DNA of 64,000 nt, taken from positions 124,001 to 188,000 of the forward strand of contig NW_019173970.1 of NCBI RefSeq assembly GCF_001642475.1, in the 5' to 3' direction. The DNA is from Fonsecaea monophora. Taxonomy: Eukaryota > Ascomycota > Eurotiomycetes > Chaetothyriales > Herpotrichiellaceae. Made by a program: the position numbers and the translations under genes. Numbering within the stretch: position 1 is the stretch's first letter; each line of letters starts with the position of its first letter. Positions 31,022 through 41,008 of this stretch are shown piece after piece. The notes under the pieces are model-generated. The model saw nothing but the letters and a program-made list of their open reading frames with translations, made no database searches and was not told the DNA's origin.

Positions 31022-33219
31022 TCAAAGACTCAGGTCCATTTGGAGGATGTCAGGGTCGAGATCGTCCAAAAAGTCAAACAGGTAGTTGACTTGCGACGAC
31101 TCCATCCCCATGAACGGGATGTTGACCGTGTCCTCCAACAAGGCAGATATCAAGGGACTGGTGTTCATCGTCACGTAGGGAAACCGTTGCCGCCAGCTCG
31201 AGTCGGCGGTTGCAGTGATGTCGTTGAGCGTGGGCGACGCCTGTGTCTGGTCCACAACCTCTGCATGTCCGGCGGCGTTGCCGAGTCCAAAAGAAGGCTG
31301 GATATGAGTCCGGTCCGTTTCCAGAATTCTTTGAAAGCCGGTGAAGAACATCTTGGACGAATGCCACAGCAGAGCCATCTGTTTGAGAGCCGCGAGCAGA
31401 ATGGAGATTTCGGCGTCCGCATGGGTCGTCAGTGCCTCGATACTTCGAGCATACAGCAGCGCTATTATTGAGATCGATATGTACCAGCCAGTCTGGCCGG
31501 GGAGATAGCGCAGCGTTCCACGGGCAAGAATGTCCTGGAGAGTTCTGGACACGCACGAGGCGGCGATGATGGCCGTCATCGACGCCCGCGGTAGTTTGTC
31601 AGTAGTCTTTTGTAGGTGTAGCAGAATGGTTGTGGCCAGATAGGGGAGATGCAGCATGTGCACATCTCTATTGAAGTTGACCGTCCTGTCGTCAGAAATC
31701 GGCAGCTGAAGATGATCTGGTAGATCCCGTGGCCAATTCATTAGATCATTTGCTGGCGTGGACCCAGGTTCATGAATCTTCCCCTGCGCAATGGCTTTGC
31801 CCACTCGACCGATAATCTCGCAGAGCCTGACCCAATGAACCCAGATCTCGGCTTTGGGGTCGTTGGGGTCGGGGAAATCCTCTACGGAAGCCATCCTCAG
31901 ATCGGAATAGTCAGGATCTATTGCGCAAGGCCGGGCCTGCATAAGCGCGGTGAGACGGTCTCGGGCCTGGGAGAAGGGGGGGAGAGGGTTAGCAGCGTGG
32001 CAACAGGTAGAACGATGGCTTACAAACAATGTCCACCATATTCGTCTTCTTAGCCCGTTGGTTTCTCCGGGCCTCAAGACATGTTCTGTGTTCTGTTCTC
32101 GATGGAGCCCGATTTCTTGGGCCAGCCTGATAGACGCCCCCATCCACCACCAATTGGTGTCGATACTCACGACGTTTGGGGGTCCTGAACTCCACCAATA
32201 CAACAACATCACAGCGCATATCCTGACCAAGGGTTGGCTCTCGTTGTTGTCATAAAACAGCTTCCGAAACCGCTGGAAGTGTTGGATAGGTTTGGGGTGC
32301 CGGATTAAGGGAGGACTGAGCTGACTGCCGAGAACAGCCAATGCCTCGCGCAACAATTGCGACTCTGAAAACTCCAGGCAGGTTTGCATGGTTTCCCGGT
32401 CCAAAATCGGACACCAGGTGTGGCAGTACTCGAAATACGTGTCAAGATAGCTCTCTTGTAACACGGGCATCAAGTGAGTCGACTGTAGATCCGTCGCATT
32501 CTCCTGAGAATCTTCCGCGTCGTCTTCGGCCAATTCGTGCCTGAAGATGGACATATATCCGCTTTCCCCAAGGTACGCCGCACGGTGGCTGTTTCCTTGC
32601 GACGATAGACTCAACTGTCCCGGCGTCACGATTGCCTGGCTGGGATTGCGACCATCCACAATGGGCTCTGCAACCGGTTCACGTGAGAGGCTCGTCTGGC
32701 TTGGCTGGTCATGGATGGCGCTCGACCATGCGTCAATGTCAGCCTGTGCATGATTGACTCGCCCTCCATTCCTGCTGTCCAAGGCTGGGGAAGGACCAGA
32801 GGTGCTTGGAGGCAGCACGTTAGGCCTATCTCCCGGGGGCAAGGCTGGGTCGACTGAGTCTGTTACGTGTGTTGGGGCTGCTTTGCGATCGCGTCTTCGG
32901 ACAGTGCCTCGCTGTGAGGGCCGATAGCTGTGGGTTGGGTCAAGTCAGTCTTAGCCAGTCGCAAGCAGGTGGCATCGCAGGCAGCTTCTCACCGGCATTC
33001 GGCAAACGCTTCAACACAACCTGAACATCGTTCTTGGAGTTGTCCGGGAACTACCTGCAGGTCACATCTGATCTGGATTTTAAAAATTTAACCACGGACA
33101 CAACCAACAGTACGCGGGAGTGGACGCACTTTCTTATCGTGACAGCGAGTGCACACCACCGTGGCACGCTTATTGCGCCTCCTGTTCTCGATCCCCGCAG
33201 GATGGCTGTGAAGTGACAT
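31022..33219 (-). CDS. Zn2Cys6 fungal-specific transcription factor
   Basis: Four exons (33130-33219, 32993-33072, 32024-32927, 31022-31966) give 672 residues. Joining the first two exons restores a full binuclear cluster: CTRCHDKKIRCD, then CSGC and a final C, spaced CX2CX6CX12CX2CX6C (residues about 23-56). A basic stretch, RRRNKRA, precedes it. The fungal-specific transcription factor domain follows in the middle, with RRRIWWTLFARDRLTAL restored by removing a 57-nt in-frame intron at 31967-32023. The end is acidic (FDFLDDLDPDILQMDLSL), fit for an activation domain. It is divergent from the MDR reductase gene; their shared 391-bp promoter has three TGCCGG repeats at 9-bp spacing, suggesting self-regulation. 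It is the only regulator gene in the cluster. Confidence 0.92.
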
Positions 33220-33352
33220 GATCATGCATCAACTCCAGTTTCGCGTGGCACTCGATGCATTGCCGCATGGCGTAGGATGGTGACCCGAATAGCCAAAGCT
33301 GAACAGAGAGAAAAGAAAGACGGATGGCTTTAAACCCAGCCATTACCGTTTA

Positions 33353-33378
33353 TTGCCGGAGTTGCCGGAAATGCCGGG
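33353..33378 (+). promoter_or_regulatory. triple TGCCGG array at 9-bp spacing
   Basis: TTGCCGGA at 33353-33360, TTGCCGGA at 33362-33369 and ATGCCGGG at 33371-33378 form three direct repeats with exact 9-bp period, about one helical turn. They lie in the 391-bp divergent promoter between the Zn2Cys6 gene and the MDR gene (33220-33610), which otherwise shows no gene. Direct CGG-containing repeats are typical targets of Zn2Cys6 proteins. Confidence 0.62.
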
Positions 33379-33610
33379 GATACCCACATTTGTTCCTCCA
33401 TTGGGCGGGGACGAGACGCTGCAAGACTGATGGAAGATTCAAACTCAGTGCCACGGATTTCTGACAATTCCTGACAATTTCTCACAGCTTGCCACAACAC
33501 CCTTGATTTCTAAGCTTCTTCATGACGAGATTGGCTATAAACTTGACCTGGGCCATAGACCTGGCCAGTCTCGCCGGAATAGCACACATAACTTGCGGAC
33601 TGCCACCACC

Positions 33611-34740
33611 ATGCCTTCGGCCTGGCAAATAGCTCCATCAGAGCCCAAAGACTGGCGAACCACCGCCGGCATTGAGAATCTGCGTCTGGTCCATGATCTT
33701 CCCAAGCCGCGACCGGAGCCAGGCACAGCTCTAGTGCGGATCAAGGCCGCGGCGCTCAATGCACGAGATATGATGGTGATTTCACACGATCCCATCTACC
33801 CCATCAAAACAGAACCGTATCTGACTCCTTGTGCCGACGGTGCCGGAGTCGTCGAGGAGGTTGGGCCGGGAAGCACCTGGAAGCCTGGAGATCGCGTCCT
33901 GCTCACTGCCATGCGCTGGATCGATGGCCATGTTCCTACATTGGTCGAGTCCCAGGGCCTCGGGGCAGGGGCAATTCAAGGCACACTGCGAGAGTACGCG
34001 GTTGTGGTAGGTTCAACGCGGCATTCCCTAATCTTGTGCTTGATGATGCCGTGATGTAGAGACTGATCCTCTTCGCAAAGGACGATAACCGACTGATTCG
34101 GGCTCCGGCACATCTCACGTTTGCAGAAATGGCCGCCCTGCCTGCCGCTGCCGGCACTGCAGTCAACGCCCTTTTCTACGGACCCGAGCCCTTTCGCCCG
34201 GGCATGACGGTCATGACTCAAGGGACGGGTGGAGTCAGCGCGTGCGCGATCCAGGTTGCCGCCGCCGCCGGAGCCACAGTGGTCGCCACGTCTTCATCGG
34301 ACGAGAAGCTGAAGACGGCCAAAGCCTTGGGCGCCACGCATCTGATCAACTACACCAAGCACCCCGCGTGGTCAGAGGAGGTTCTCCGTGTGACCGACGG
34401 CAAGGGTGTCGACCACGTTCTAGATGTGGCCGGTGCCGGGACAATTGAGCAATCCCTTCTGTCGGCCAAACATGGAGGACTCGTGTCCGTCATTGGGTTT
34501 TTGTCCGACAGTAAGCCTACCGACATCATCCCTCCATTGCTGTTCGGGGCAAAGACCATGCGTGCCATCTTCCAGGTTCGGAACGACATGGCGCAGAAGA
34601 TGGCCGAGCTCTACGAAGAGCACCAGCTCCGGCCACCCGTGGCGGCGGTGTACAAGTGGGAGGAGGCTAAGGAAGCATTCAAGGCTCTCCATGCCCAGTC
34701 GGCAATTGGGAAGATTGTGGTAGAGGTCGGCTCGTCATAG
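33611..34740 (+). CDS. zinc-independent MDR oxidoreductase (quinone-reductase-like)
   Basis: Exons 33611-34006 and 34081-34740 give 351 residues. The N-terminal half has a GroES-like fold (LVRIKAAALNARDMM) but CADGAGVVEEVG replaces the zinc-binding GHE, and no structural-zinc cysteines are seen. The cofactor loop is GTGGVSACAIQVAAAAGATVVATSSSDEK, where the serines suggest NADPH. It therefore belongs with quinone/enoyl reductases of the medium-chain family and may reduce an enone or quinone. The intron end is uncertain: I preferred the acceptor at 34079-34080 after a CTGAT branch, giving EYAVVDDNRLIRAPAHL; an acceptor at 34058-34059 would add seven residues. The gene shares its promoter with the Zn2Cys6 regulator. 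Confidence 0.88.
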
Positions 34741-34880
34741 TCTGTAGAACCTTGGGTATAGGCAAAGAATACAATCACTGAGGCCATTGTTCCAGATCCC
34801 TGTCCCCTTCCTCCGCAATCCTCCCCCCAGTTGTCAAAGATTCTGCTTTTTTGGCTTTTCTATCCTCCCCGCCCTCCCCT

Positions 34881-34896
34881 CCGGCAAACCGGCAAA
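34881..34896 (-). promoter_or_regulatory. tandem TTTGCCGG pair before MFS2
   Basis: ccggcaaa occurs twice in a row (34881-34888 and 34889-34896), giving two TTTGCCGG words on the minus strand with 8-bp period. They lie about 207 bp upstream of the MFS2 start in the 362-bp interval 34741-35102, which holds no gene. Confidence 0.58.
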
Positions 34897-35102
34897 CCCG
34901 CAACGGCCCCAGGGTTTCTCCAGTCTGGCAATGAGGGAAGCTCCCGCATTCCCGCAAAAGGCTTAAAAAGGGGATTGACCTCACGACAAATAAGTGCTTG
35001 GACTTTTGATCAAATCTCTGTTCACTCTTTGCCTTGTAACATCCTGGTCAATTCCCCACGACGTGTTGAACCGCCCCGTCACCAAAGTCTTCAGGGCGAT
35101 CG

Positions 35103-36653
35103 ATGGCGGCCATGATAGAGGCACCTTCAGTTGCCCACCATGTCGGTGGTCGGCAGTTTCAGTTCTACAACATCATCATGATCCTCGCCATGGGCTTTGG
35201 CTCCATCAGTTACGGCTACTCTGCGGGCGTCATATCGCAGACTCTGGGCCAGCCGTCGTTCCAGAAATACTTTGACCTCGATACGCGCTCCGACGCCACG
35301 GACATAATCGGCCTCATGAATTCTCTATACCAGGCTGGAGGGTTCTTTGGGACCTTCTGCGTGTCGTGGGTTGCCGACAGATGGGGGAGACGAGCCGGCA
35401 TCGCCATCCCCTCCATCATCAATGTGGTTGCAGGCGCGCTCCTGGCCGGCAGTGTCCACGTCGGCATGTTCATCTTCTCCCGGTTCATGGCTGGACTGGC
35501 GGCGTATTGGATCGTGTCGGCCGTGCCGGTGCTCATGACCGAGGTGGCACCCCCCAATGTTCGAGGCATCCTCGTCAACGTCCACGGAGCCATGATCATC
35601 TTCGGGTTCGCTCTGTCCAACTGGGTGGGCTTTGGGTTCTACCACATCGACCAATGGCGGGCGCCGCTCGCCTTCCAGTGTCTGCCTTCGATCCTCCTGT
35701 TGTTGGTCATCATCAAGGTCCCGGAGTCGCCTCGCTGGTTGATCATGCAGGACCGATCCGAGGAAGCCCTGGGGATCTTGCAGAAACTCCACATCCCGAC
35801 CGAGGCCCAAGTCGAGTATGCGCAGATCCAGAGACAGGTCCGCGCGGATCGCGGGCTCGCAGCCTCCTGGTGGGCCATGTTTACCAAACCTACCTACCGG
35901 AAGAGGTCGTTCATGGGGCTTTTCGTGACGGTGGGCATCCAAATGACCGGCCCGTTCGTCATAAACAACTACGGTCCAACCCTCTATCGTGGCCTTGGCT
36001 ACGACACGGACAAGCAACTGGTCTATCAGGTCGGCTGGATGACCGTGGCTTTCGGCGGTGCCTTGGCGTCCCTGTTCGCCATCGAAATGGTCTCACGCCC
36101 GGCCATCATCGCGGGCGGGATTCTTGGTTGCGTGGCCTGTCTGACGGTTGAATGCGCCCTAGTCGCCAGCTATGCCACCAGTGCCAGCGACCTGGCGAAT
36201 CCGAACCCCGGCGCGCTGAGGGCCGCCGTTTCCATGCTCTTCCTCTACATCTTCTGGTTCGAGATGACGGTCGACGGAGGCCAATTCGTGTACTTGGGCG
36301 AAATCTTCCCTACCCATCTCCGGGCCAAGGGCATCGCACTGGGCATGGCGGGTCTCTGTGCCACCAACATCGTCTGGCTCCAGGTGGCGCCGCTGGCATT
36401 CTCCAACATCGGTTGGAAGTTCTACCTCTGCTTCGTCGTCCCGGGCTTTCTCTGCGGAGTCATCATCTGGGTCTTCTTTCCCGAGACTCGGGGCGTGCCT
36501 CTCGAGAGCATTGCGGCCATCTTCGGTGACAGTGCCGAGCTGTATGACTTTACCCTACAGGGAAAACAGGACGAGGAACATGCCGGGATCGAGATCACCG
36601 TCGGGGAAAAGGCTGAAGCGACGGTAACAAGCAAACATTTTGAAAACGCCTGA
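35103..36653 (+). CDS. MFS sugar-porter-type transporter 2
   Basis: One intronless frame of 516 residues with about 12 membrane segments. Signatures: ADRWGRRAG, PESPRWLI, and a conserved C-terminal half (INNYGPTLY, HLRAKGIALGMAGLCATNIVWLQVAPLAF). It is a clear paralogue of the transporter at 13328-15114, which has three introns at sites absent here. Loss of introns in this copy, or gain in the other, is possible. Tandem TTTGCCGG words in the promoter tie it to the cluster. The substrate is not known. The start has another ATG three codons on (MIEAPS), so the first residues are uncertain. Confidence 0.93.
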   Translation: MAAMIEAPSVAHHVGGRQFQFYNIIMILAMGFGSISYGYSAGVISQTLGQPSFQKYFDLDTRSDATDIIGLMNSLYQAGGFFGTFCVSWVADRWGRRAGIAIPSIINVVAGALLAGSVHVGMFIFSRFMAGLAAYWIVSAVPVLMTEVAPPNVRGILVNVHGAMIIFGFALSNWVGFGFYHIDQWRAPLAFQCLPSILLLLVIIKVPESPRWLIMQDRSEEALGILQKLHIPTEAQVEYAQIQRQVRADRGLAASWWAMFTKPTYRKRSFMGLFVTVGIQMTGPFVINNYGPTLYRGLGYDTDKQLVYQVGWMTVAFGGALASLFAIEMVSRPAIIAGGILGCVACLTVECALVASYATSASDLANPNPGALRAAVSMLFLYIFWFEMTVDGGQFVYLGEIFPTHLRAKGIALGMAGLCATNIVWLQVAPLAFSNIGWKFYLCFVVPGFLCGVIIWVFFPETRGVPLESIAAIFGDSAELYDFTLQGKQDEEHAGIEITVGEKAEATVTSKHFENA

Positions 36654-37265
36654 GAAACGATTGGTCAAGCCGTGCTGCAATTGGGGTTCTGCTTTTCTTT
36701 TGTTTCCCCGCTGGGATAAGATGCATTCCAGAAACATCACAGCAATATGTATCACAGTCATACTCCATAGACCGAACCTGAATATTAGCTTTGGCTTCGT
36801 GGTCAATTTCACATATTCTACCGAATATTCAGTTCAGAGCAGACTTTGTATAGTCCAAGTCTCGCTCTCAAGACTTAGAATACTGATCCATCCATCCATC
36901 CATCCCGCTCCTTCGCCGGCTGCCAGCCTTGTCACGTGCCCTGCTGCCTGGGATCCGGCCTGGTAAACCGTGGATCACAAGTGTCCAGACCTGATTGCTG
37001 CGTGTCCAGGTTCTCTGTTCTTTGGCCTCGATCCCGAGAATGATTGGCATTGGGGTCAACAACAAAGTGCACGCAGAGGAAGCCGGGGTGAGTAGCGAGC
37101 GAACCATGTTTTCATCCACCCAGATCTTGGACCTTGTACGGTGTTGATGAGGTAGATCCCGATCTAGCTGCCAATTCCATCGTACCCGGTCGTCTTCACC
37201 AAGTATGCTGTTACGTTGGTCCCCCCAACAGCACACTCTCTGGTGCACGAGCCGCGGGGTCGACA
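36654..37265. other. gene-free spacer with (CATC)n
   Basis: The interval lies between MFS2 and the fumarylacetoacetase-family remnant. It holds a short (ATCC)n run at 36886-36905. No intact 5' part of the following pseudogene could be read here. Confidence 0.5.
36886..36905. repeat. (ATCC)5 microsatellite
   Basis: Five perfect ATCC units in the spacer after MFS2. A simple sequence repeat. Confidence 0.8.
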
Positions 37266-37560
37266 TATTGACGCGCACTTGGTGCAGACACCTTGGCCGG
37301 GTCATACCAAGACATTGCTGTCGATGCCGTTGCCAAAGAACTCGACTACGAAGGAGAGCTGATGGTGGTCATTGGGAAAGACGTGAACAGCCCGAAGCCT
37401 GAGGACGATCCTCTAGACTACGTCCACGGGTTCACCGTGGGCAGTAATGTCTCTTCCCGGTTTTGGCGGTGGCCGTAATGGGCTCCTTCGGGTGTACAAA
37501 CGCCCTTGAACAGGTGGGGCACCGAAGTGTGGAGAATATGCAAGATTCGGAAGATGTGTT
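37266..37560 (+). pseudogene. fumarylacetoacetate-hydrolase-family remnant
   Basis: In one frame, TLAGSYQDIAVDAVAKELDY at about 37290-37349, then EGELMVVIGKD and DYVHGFTVGSNVSSRFW, match the core of the fumarylacetoacetate hydrolase (FAH) family. The metal-binding aspartate expected in G-N-D-V-S is replaced (GSNVS). Upstream the frame has a stop and no recognisable N-terminus; downstream it ends at a stop after RFWRWP. A fainter match (VENMQDSEDVLPD) continues in another frame to about 37560. FAH-family proteins cleave C-C bonds of acylpyruvates. This copy is decayed and probably belonged to the cluster or to an older neighbour of it. Confidence 0.72.
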
Positions 37561-37611
37561 GCCTGATTCGGCACAGAGTGGAGTCGCCTCCCCCCAGACC
37601 CCCGGCCTCTC

Positions 37612-38674
37612 GTTTAAAACCCCCCAAGGGAATTTCGAAAATGGCATCATTTCCAAGATAGGCACCGACTTGGAGGACGCCGCTGGGCTGCCGGTGTACT
37701 GGAAGCCGGGCCATTTACCGCTCCCGGGTCTGATCGATGCGCACTGTCACCCATATCGCGAGCCACGCCTGGGGGGGACAGTCGTTTCGCTTCGGTAGCA
37801 CGACACTCATGGGAATGCACAATACCCATGCCAACGCGCAGTTACAAAAGAAGTGGGCCGAAGAGCGGAAAGATTACCCAAATGTCAAAAGCAGTCACTT
37901 TTCGGCCACGATCGATGGCGGGTGGTCCGCCTGGGTCGAAGAGAATTTCCCTAACAATGCGGTCAGCTCTCACGGCGTGATGTTTCGACTGTCTTGTACC
38001 CTTGTGCTTGCGGCAGCTTACATCAACAGGGCCATCAGCGACGGCGCGGACTATGTCAAACTCATACACGAGGGTGGCCGAGCCATTGGACAGAGCGGCA
38101 TCGCGCAAACGAAAGAAGCGGTGCAGGCTGCAGTGGTCAAGGCCGCACACGGAAAAGCATTCAATGTCGCCGCCCATGCGCTATCCCGACAAGACAACAC
38201 CGAATGTATGAGGGCCGGGTTGGATGGTTTGACGCATACCTTTTTGGACGAGCCCAACAACCCCAAAGTCATCGAGTTGTATAAAAAGAACAATGCTTTG
38301 GCTCAATCCGACCCTCGTGGCCGCTGGTTCTCTCACCTGCTGTCTTCTCGTGCGGACATCTCAACCCTCTCTCTCGTGGTGGAATGGATGCTGCACAGGG
38401 CGCTCCAGGCTTGGTGTTTGACGCCAACCTACATGTTGAACTCGAACTCCTCGTACACAAGGCGGGTCTGACGCCAGTAGCGACGCTCCGAGCCACGACC
38501 AGTGTCACTTTCAAACGGTTTTTCCTGGTCTGACTGAGGCAGGATTGCGCCGGGTCCAAAGGCCGACTTGCTCCTCGTTGAAGGCAACCCCGTGTGAGAA
38601 ATCTCCGACCTGCTGAAAATCCGAGAGATTTGGAGAGATGGCATCCGATTCGAGGGCCACGCTAGTTTGAAATA
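37612..38674 (+). pseudogene. amidohydrolase pseudogene (frameshifts and stops)
   Basis: Pieces of an imidazolonepropionase-like amidohydrolase lie in order but in different frames. FENGIISKIG and LPGLIDAHCHPY are in one frame to about 37765. From there, FGSTTLMGMHNTHANA through YVKLIHEGGRAI and HALSRQD to IELYKKNNAL continues in a second frame to about 38300. NPTLVAAGSLT follows in a third from 38305, VFDANLHVELELLVHKAGLTPV lies near 38415-38480, and the end GRIAPGPKADLLLVEGNPV runs into an in-frame TGA before EIWRDG. The first shift sits at a run of seven G. Metal ligands (HCH, K in VKLIHE, HALS) are still readable, so decay is recent. It is adjacent to the FAH remnant. Confidence 0.8.
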
Positions 38675-39283
38675 AGTCACAGGACCGCCCTGTTAGACTC
38701 GAGCCATGTATCTTTCAATACTGAGTGCTACATAAAAAGAGGGTCAGTAAAAAGGATGAGCCAATGTAAAAGTCGCACTTGAGCTCCGAGTATCTAACAA
38801 AGCCTTAAGCCGCAAAGAGAAGGTTGAGCGAATGATGATGAAGAAACGCTACATGAGTGGCACAGTGGATCTGTGGCAGCAACTGAGTTCTCTGAAAGTC
38901 AAGACCCCTTCGTAAGGATCCAAAGTTGGGATCTTCCTAGCCGTCGCCAATAATGGAATCTTGGGACGGGACATAGTTGCTGCAAGGGTGAAAGCGAGGA
39001 AAAAGTGAGTATTCGCGAGTAATGTCGCCTTAAAAGCGGCGCCGTCTCGGTGGGCGTGCCAAGCACTCGAGGGCAATTCAACCATTAATTATTGGTTGTG
39101 CTGCCAAGATTTCACTTTGCCTGCGGTTCGTAGTTTCTGGCTTCCGCCCGTCGAGTTGTTGGACTTCGGAGTTGCGCAGAATCTTTAGCCCTTTGGCAAA
39201 TCAAACATACAGCCCTCGAGGAGGCAGAGGCTTGTGAGGGAACCGTGAAGAGGATTGGGATTATTCGGGGTCTGCGACTTATC
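38675..39283. other. gene-free spacer, promoter of Rrp14 gene
   Basis: No gene or strong motif is seen in this interval between the amidohydrolase pseudogene and the Rrp14/SURF6 start. Confidence 0.5.
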
Positions 39284-41008
39284 ATGGCCGACGAATTGGC
39301 GGTATGCTTCACCGCCTGCGCCACTGATGGAAATTTGACTGATCTCGTTGTAGGAGCGGCTCAAGAGCCACGCACGGTCCTTTGACAGTCTACTGTCCCT
39401 TATTCCTGCGAAACTCTACTACGGAGAGGATGTCAGCGTACGTACTATGAAGAATGTCTTACACTCAAAAATACACTCTCACACTCCAGCCAGGATCAAT
39501 GGAAAAGAAAAAAGCAGACTCCGGAGCAGAAGCGGGCCGCAAAAATGGCTAAACTCGACCCGGATAATTGGAAAAGCGCAAAGGACATAGTCGATGAGAG
39601 GGCAGCAGCCGCAGCTATGAAGCGGAAACGAGACGATGAAGAGGACGAGTCTGACGAAAACTCAAACTTGGTCGACGGTGGCCAGGTGGAACCGCCAAAG
39701 GCTGTTCAAGACGCACAAGCGCCAAAACCGAAAAAACAAAAGACCGATGGTAAAGATGTAGAAGGAACCACCAAACCCGAAGGTGTCGACGAGTCACAAG
39801 AAGACAAACGACGCAGGAAAGCGGAGGAAAGGGCCGCGAAAAGACAAAGGAAAAGAGAAAAAAAGGACAAGGCCAGGCAGAAGCTGGAACGACAAAAGGC
39901 CAAGAAGAAGGAAGCGCAACAACCTCATGACCCTCAGAAGGAAGCACTCAGGAAAGAAGTGAAGAAGGAACTAAATCTCCAGATCCCGGTTGATCTTCAA
40001 GTGAGCACTCAGCGAAAGAGCTCTCCTGATGCAGAATCACCATCCACAGCGTCTTCCGAGGAGGAGCCAGAGGAGGTCTTCTCCCCACAGCATGAGTCCG
40101 GCACGTCTTCAACGTCGTCCATCCAACCCGCATCCATCGACGAGACTGTCAAACATGTACATTCGAGTTCCCTACCACCAGCAAGTGCGCAGGCGATCAA
40201 CAACCACGACGACGACACAACAACCAAAACACCCCGAGAACGGCTACAAGAAGCACTTTCTCAATTTCGCGCAGAGCGTAAGGCCGATGGTGGCGATGGT
40301 CGCCCACCAAAGAACCGACAAGAGCTGTTGGAACAACGACGCCGGAAGGAAGAGGCCAAGAAGGCAGCTAAGAAAGAACAAAAACGTCGAGAAAAGGAGG
40401 AAGAAGCTCGCCGTCAAGATGAGGAGATTGCCAGGCACTTCTCGCCGGGTGGTTCGGGCTCCCTGCTTGCGTCACCTCGGTCTCCCATGATCGGGGACAA
40501 CGGTGGCTCATCTCCAAACTCGAATTCCGCCAACAACTTTACGTTCGGCCGCATCACTTTCGAGGATGGCACCCATTTGGAGCCCTCTTCAACAGCTGTT
40601 GTGGAGGAACACAAAAAGAAAGGCGTCCGTGACACTGCCACGGAGCTGAAACTCGCCGAAGCGAAAAAGGCTCGCTTGGCGGGTCTGGATGAGCAGAAAC
40701 GACTTGAAATTGAGCAAAAGGATATGTGGTTGAATGCTAAACGGCGTGCCCACGGCGAACACGTGCGGGACAACACGTCTCTGCTCAAGAAAGCACTCAA
40801 AAGGCAACAGGGCCAGAAGAAGAAGAGTGAGAGGGAGTGGAATGATCGGTTGGAAGGAGTGAAAAAGGCACAAGACGCGAAGCAGAAGAAGAGGGTCGAG
40901 AATTTGGCCAAGAGGAAGGATGAAAAGGGTCAGAAGAAAACCAAAGTCAGGAGGCCAGGCTTCGAGGGAAGTTTCAAGGGAAGGACAGGTGGTAAAAGAA
41001 AATCGTGA
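39284..41008 (+). CDS. rrp14: Rrp14/SURF6 ribosome-biogenesis protein
   Basis: Three exons: 39284-39301 (MADELA), 39354-39437 and 39494-41008, 538 residues in all. The short first exons carry ERLKSHARSFDSLLSLIPAKLYYGEDVS and DQWKRKKQTPEQKRAAKMAKLDPD, the conserved SURF6 N-terminus. The middle is acidic and lysine-rich (several nuclear-localisation-like KKxKK runs). The C-terminal SURF6 domain includes FTFGRITFEDG, RLAGLDEQKRLEIEQKDMW and the closing KVRRPGFEGSFKGR. The protein acts in the nucleolus in 60S (and 40S) subunit assembly. Introns are 52 and 56 nt. The assignment is firm from both ends of the protein. It is a housekeeping gene, marking the end of the cluster. Confidence 0.92.
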
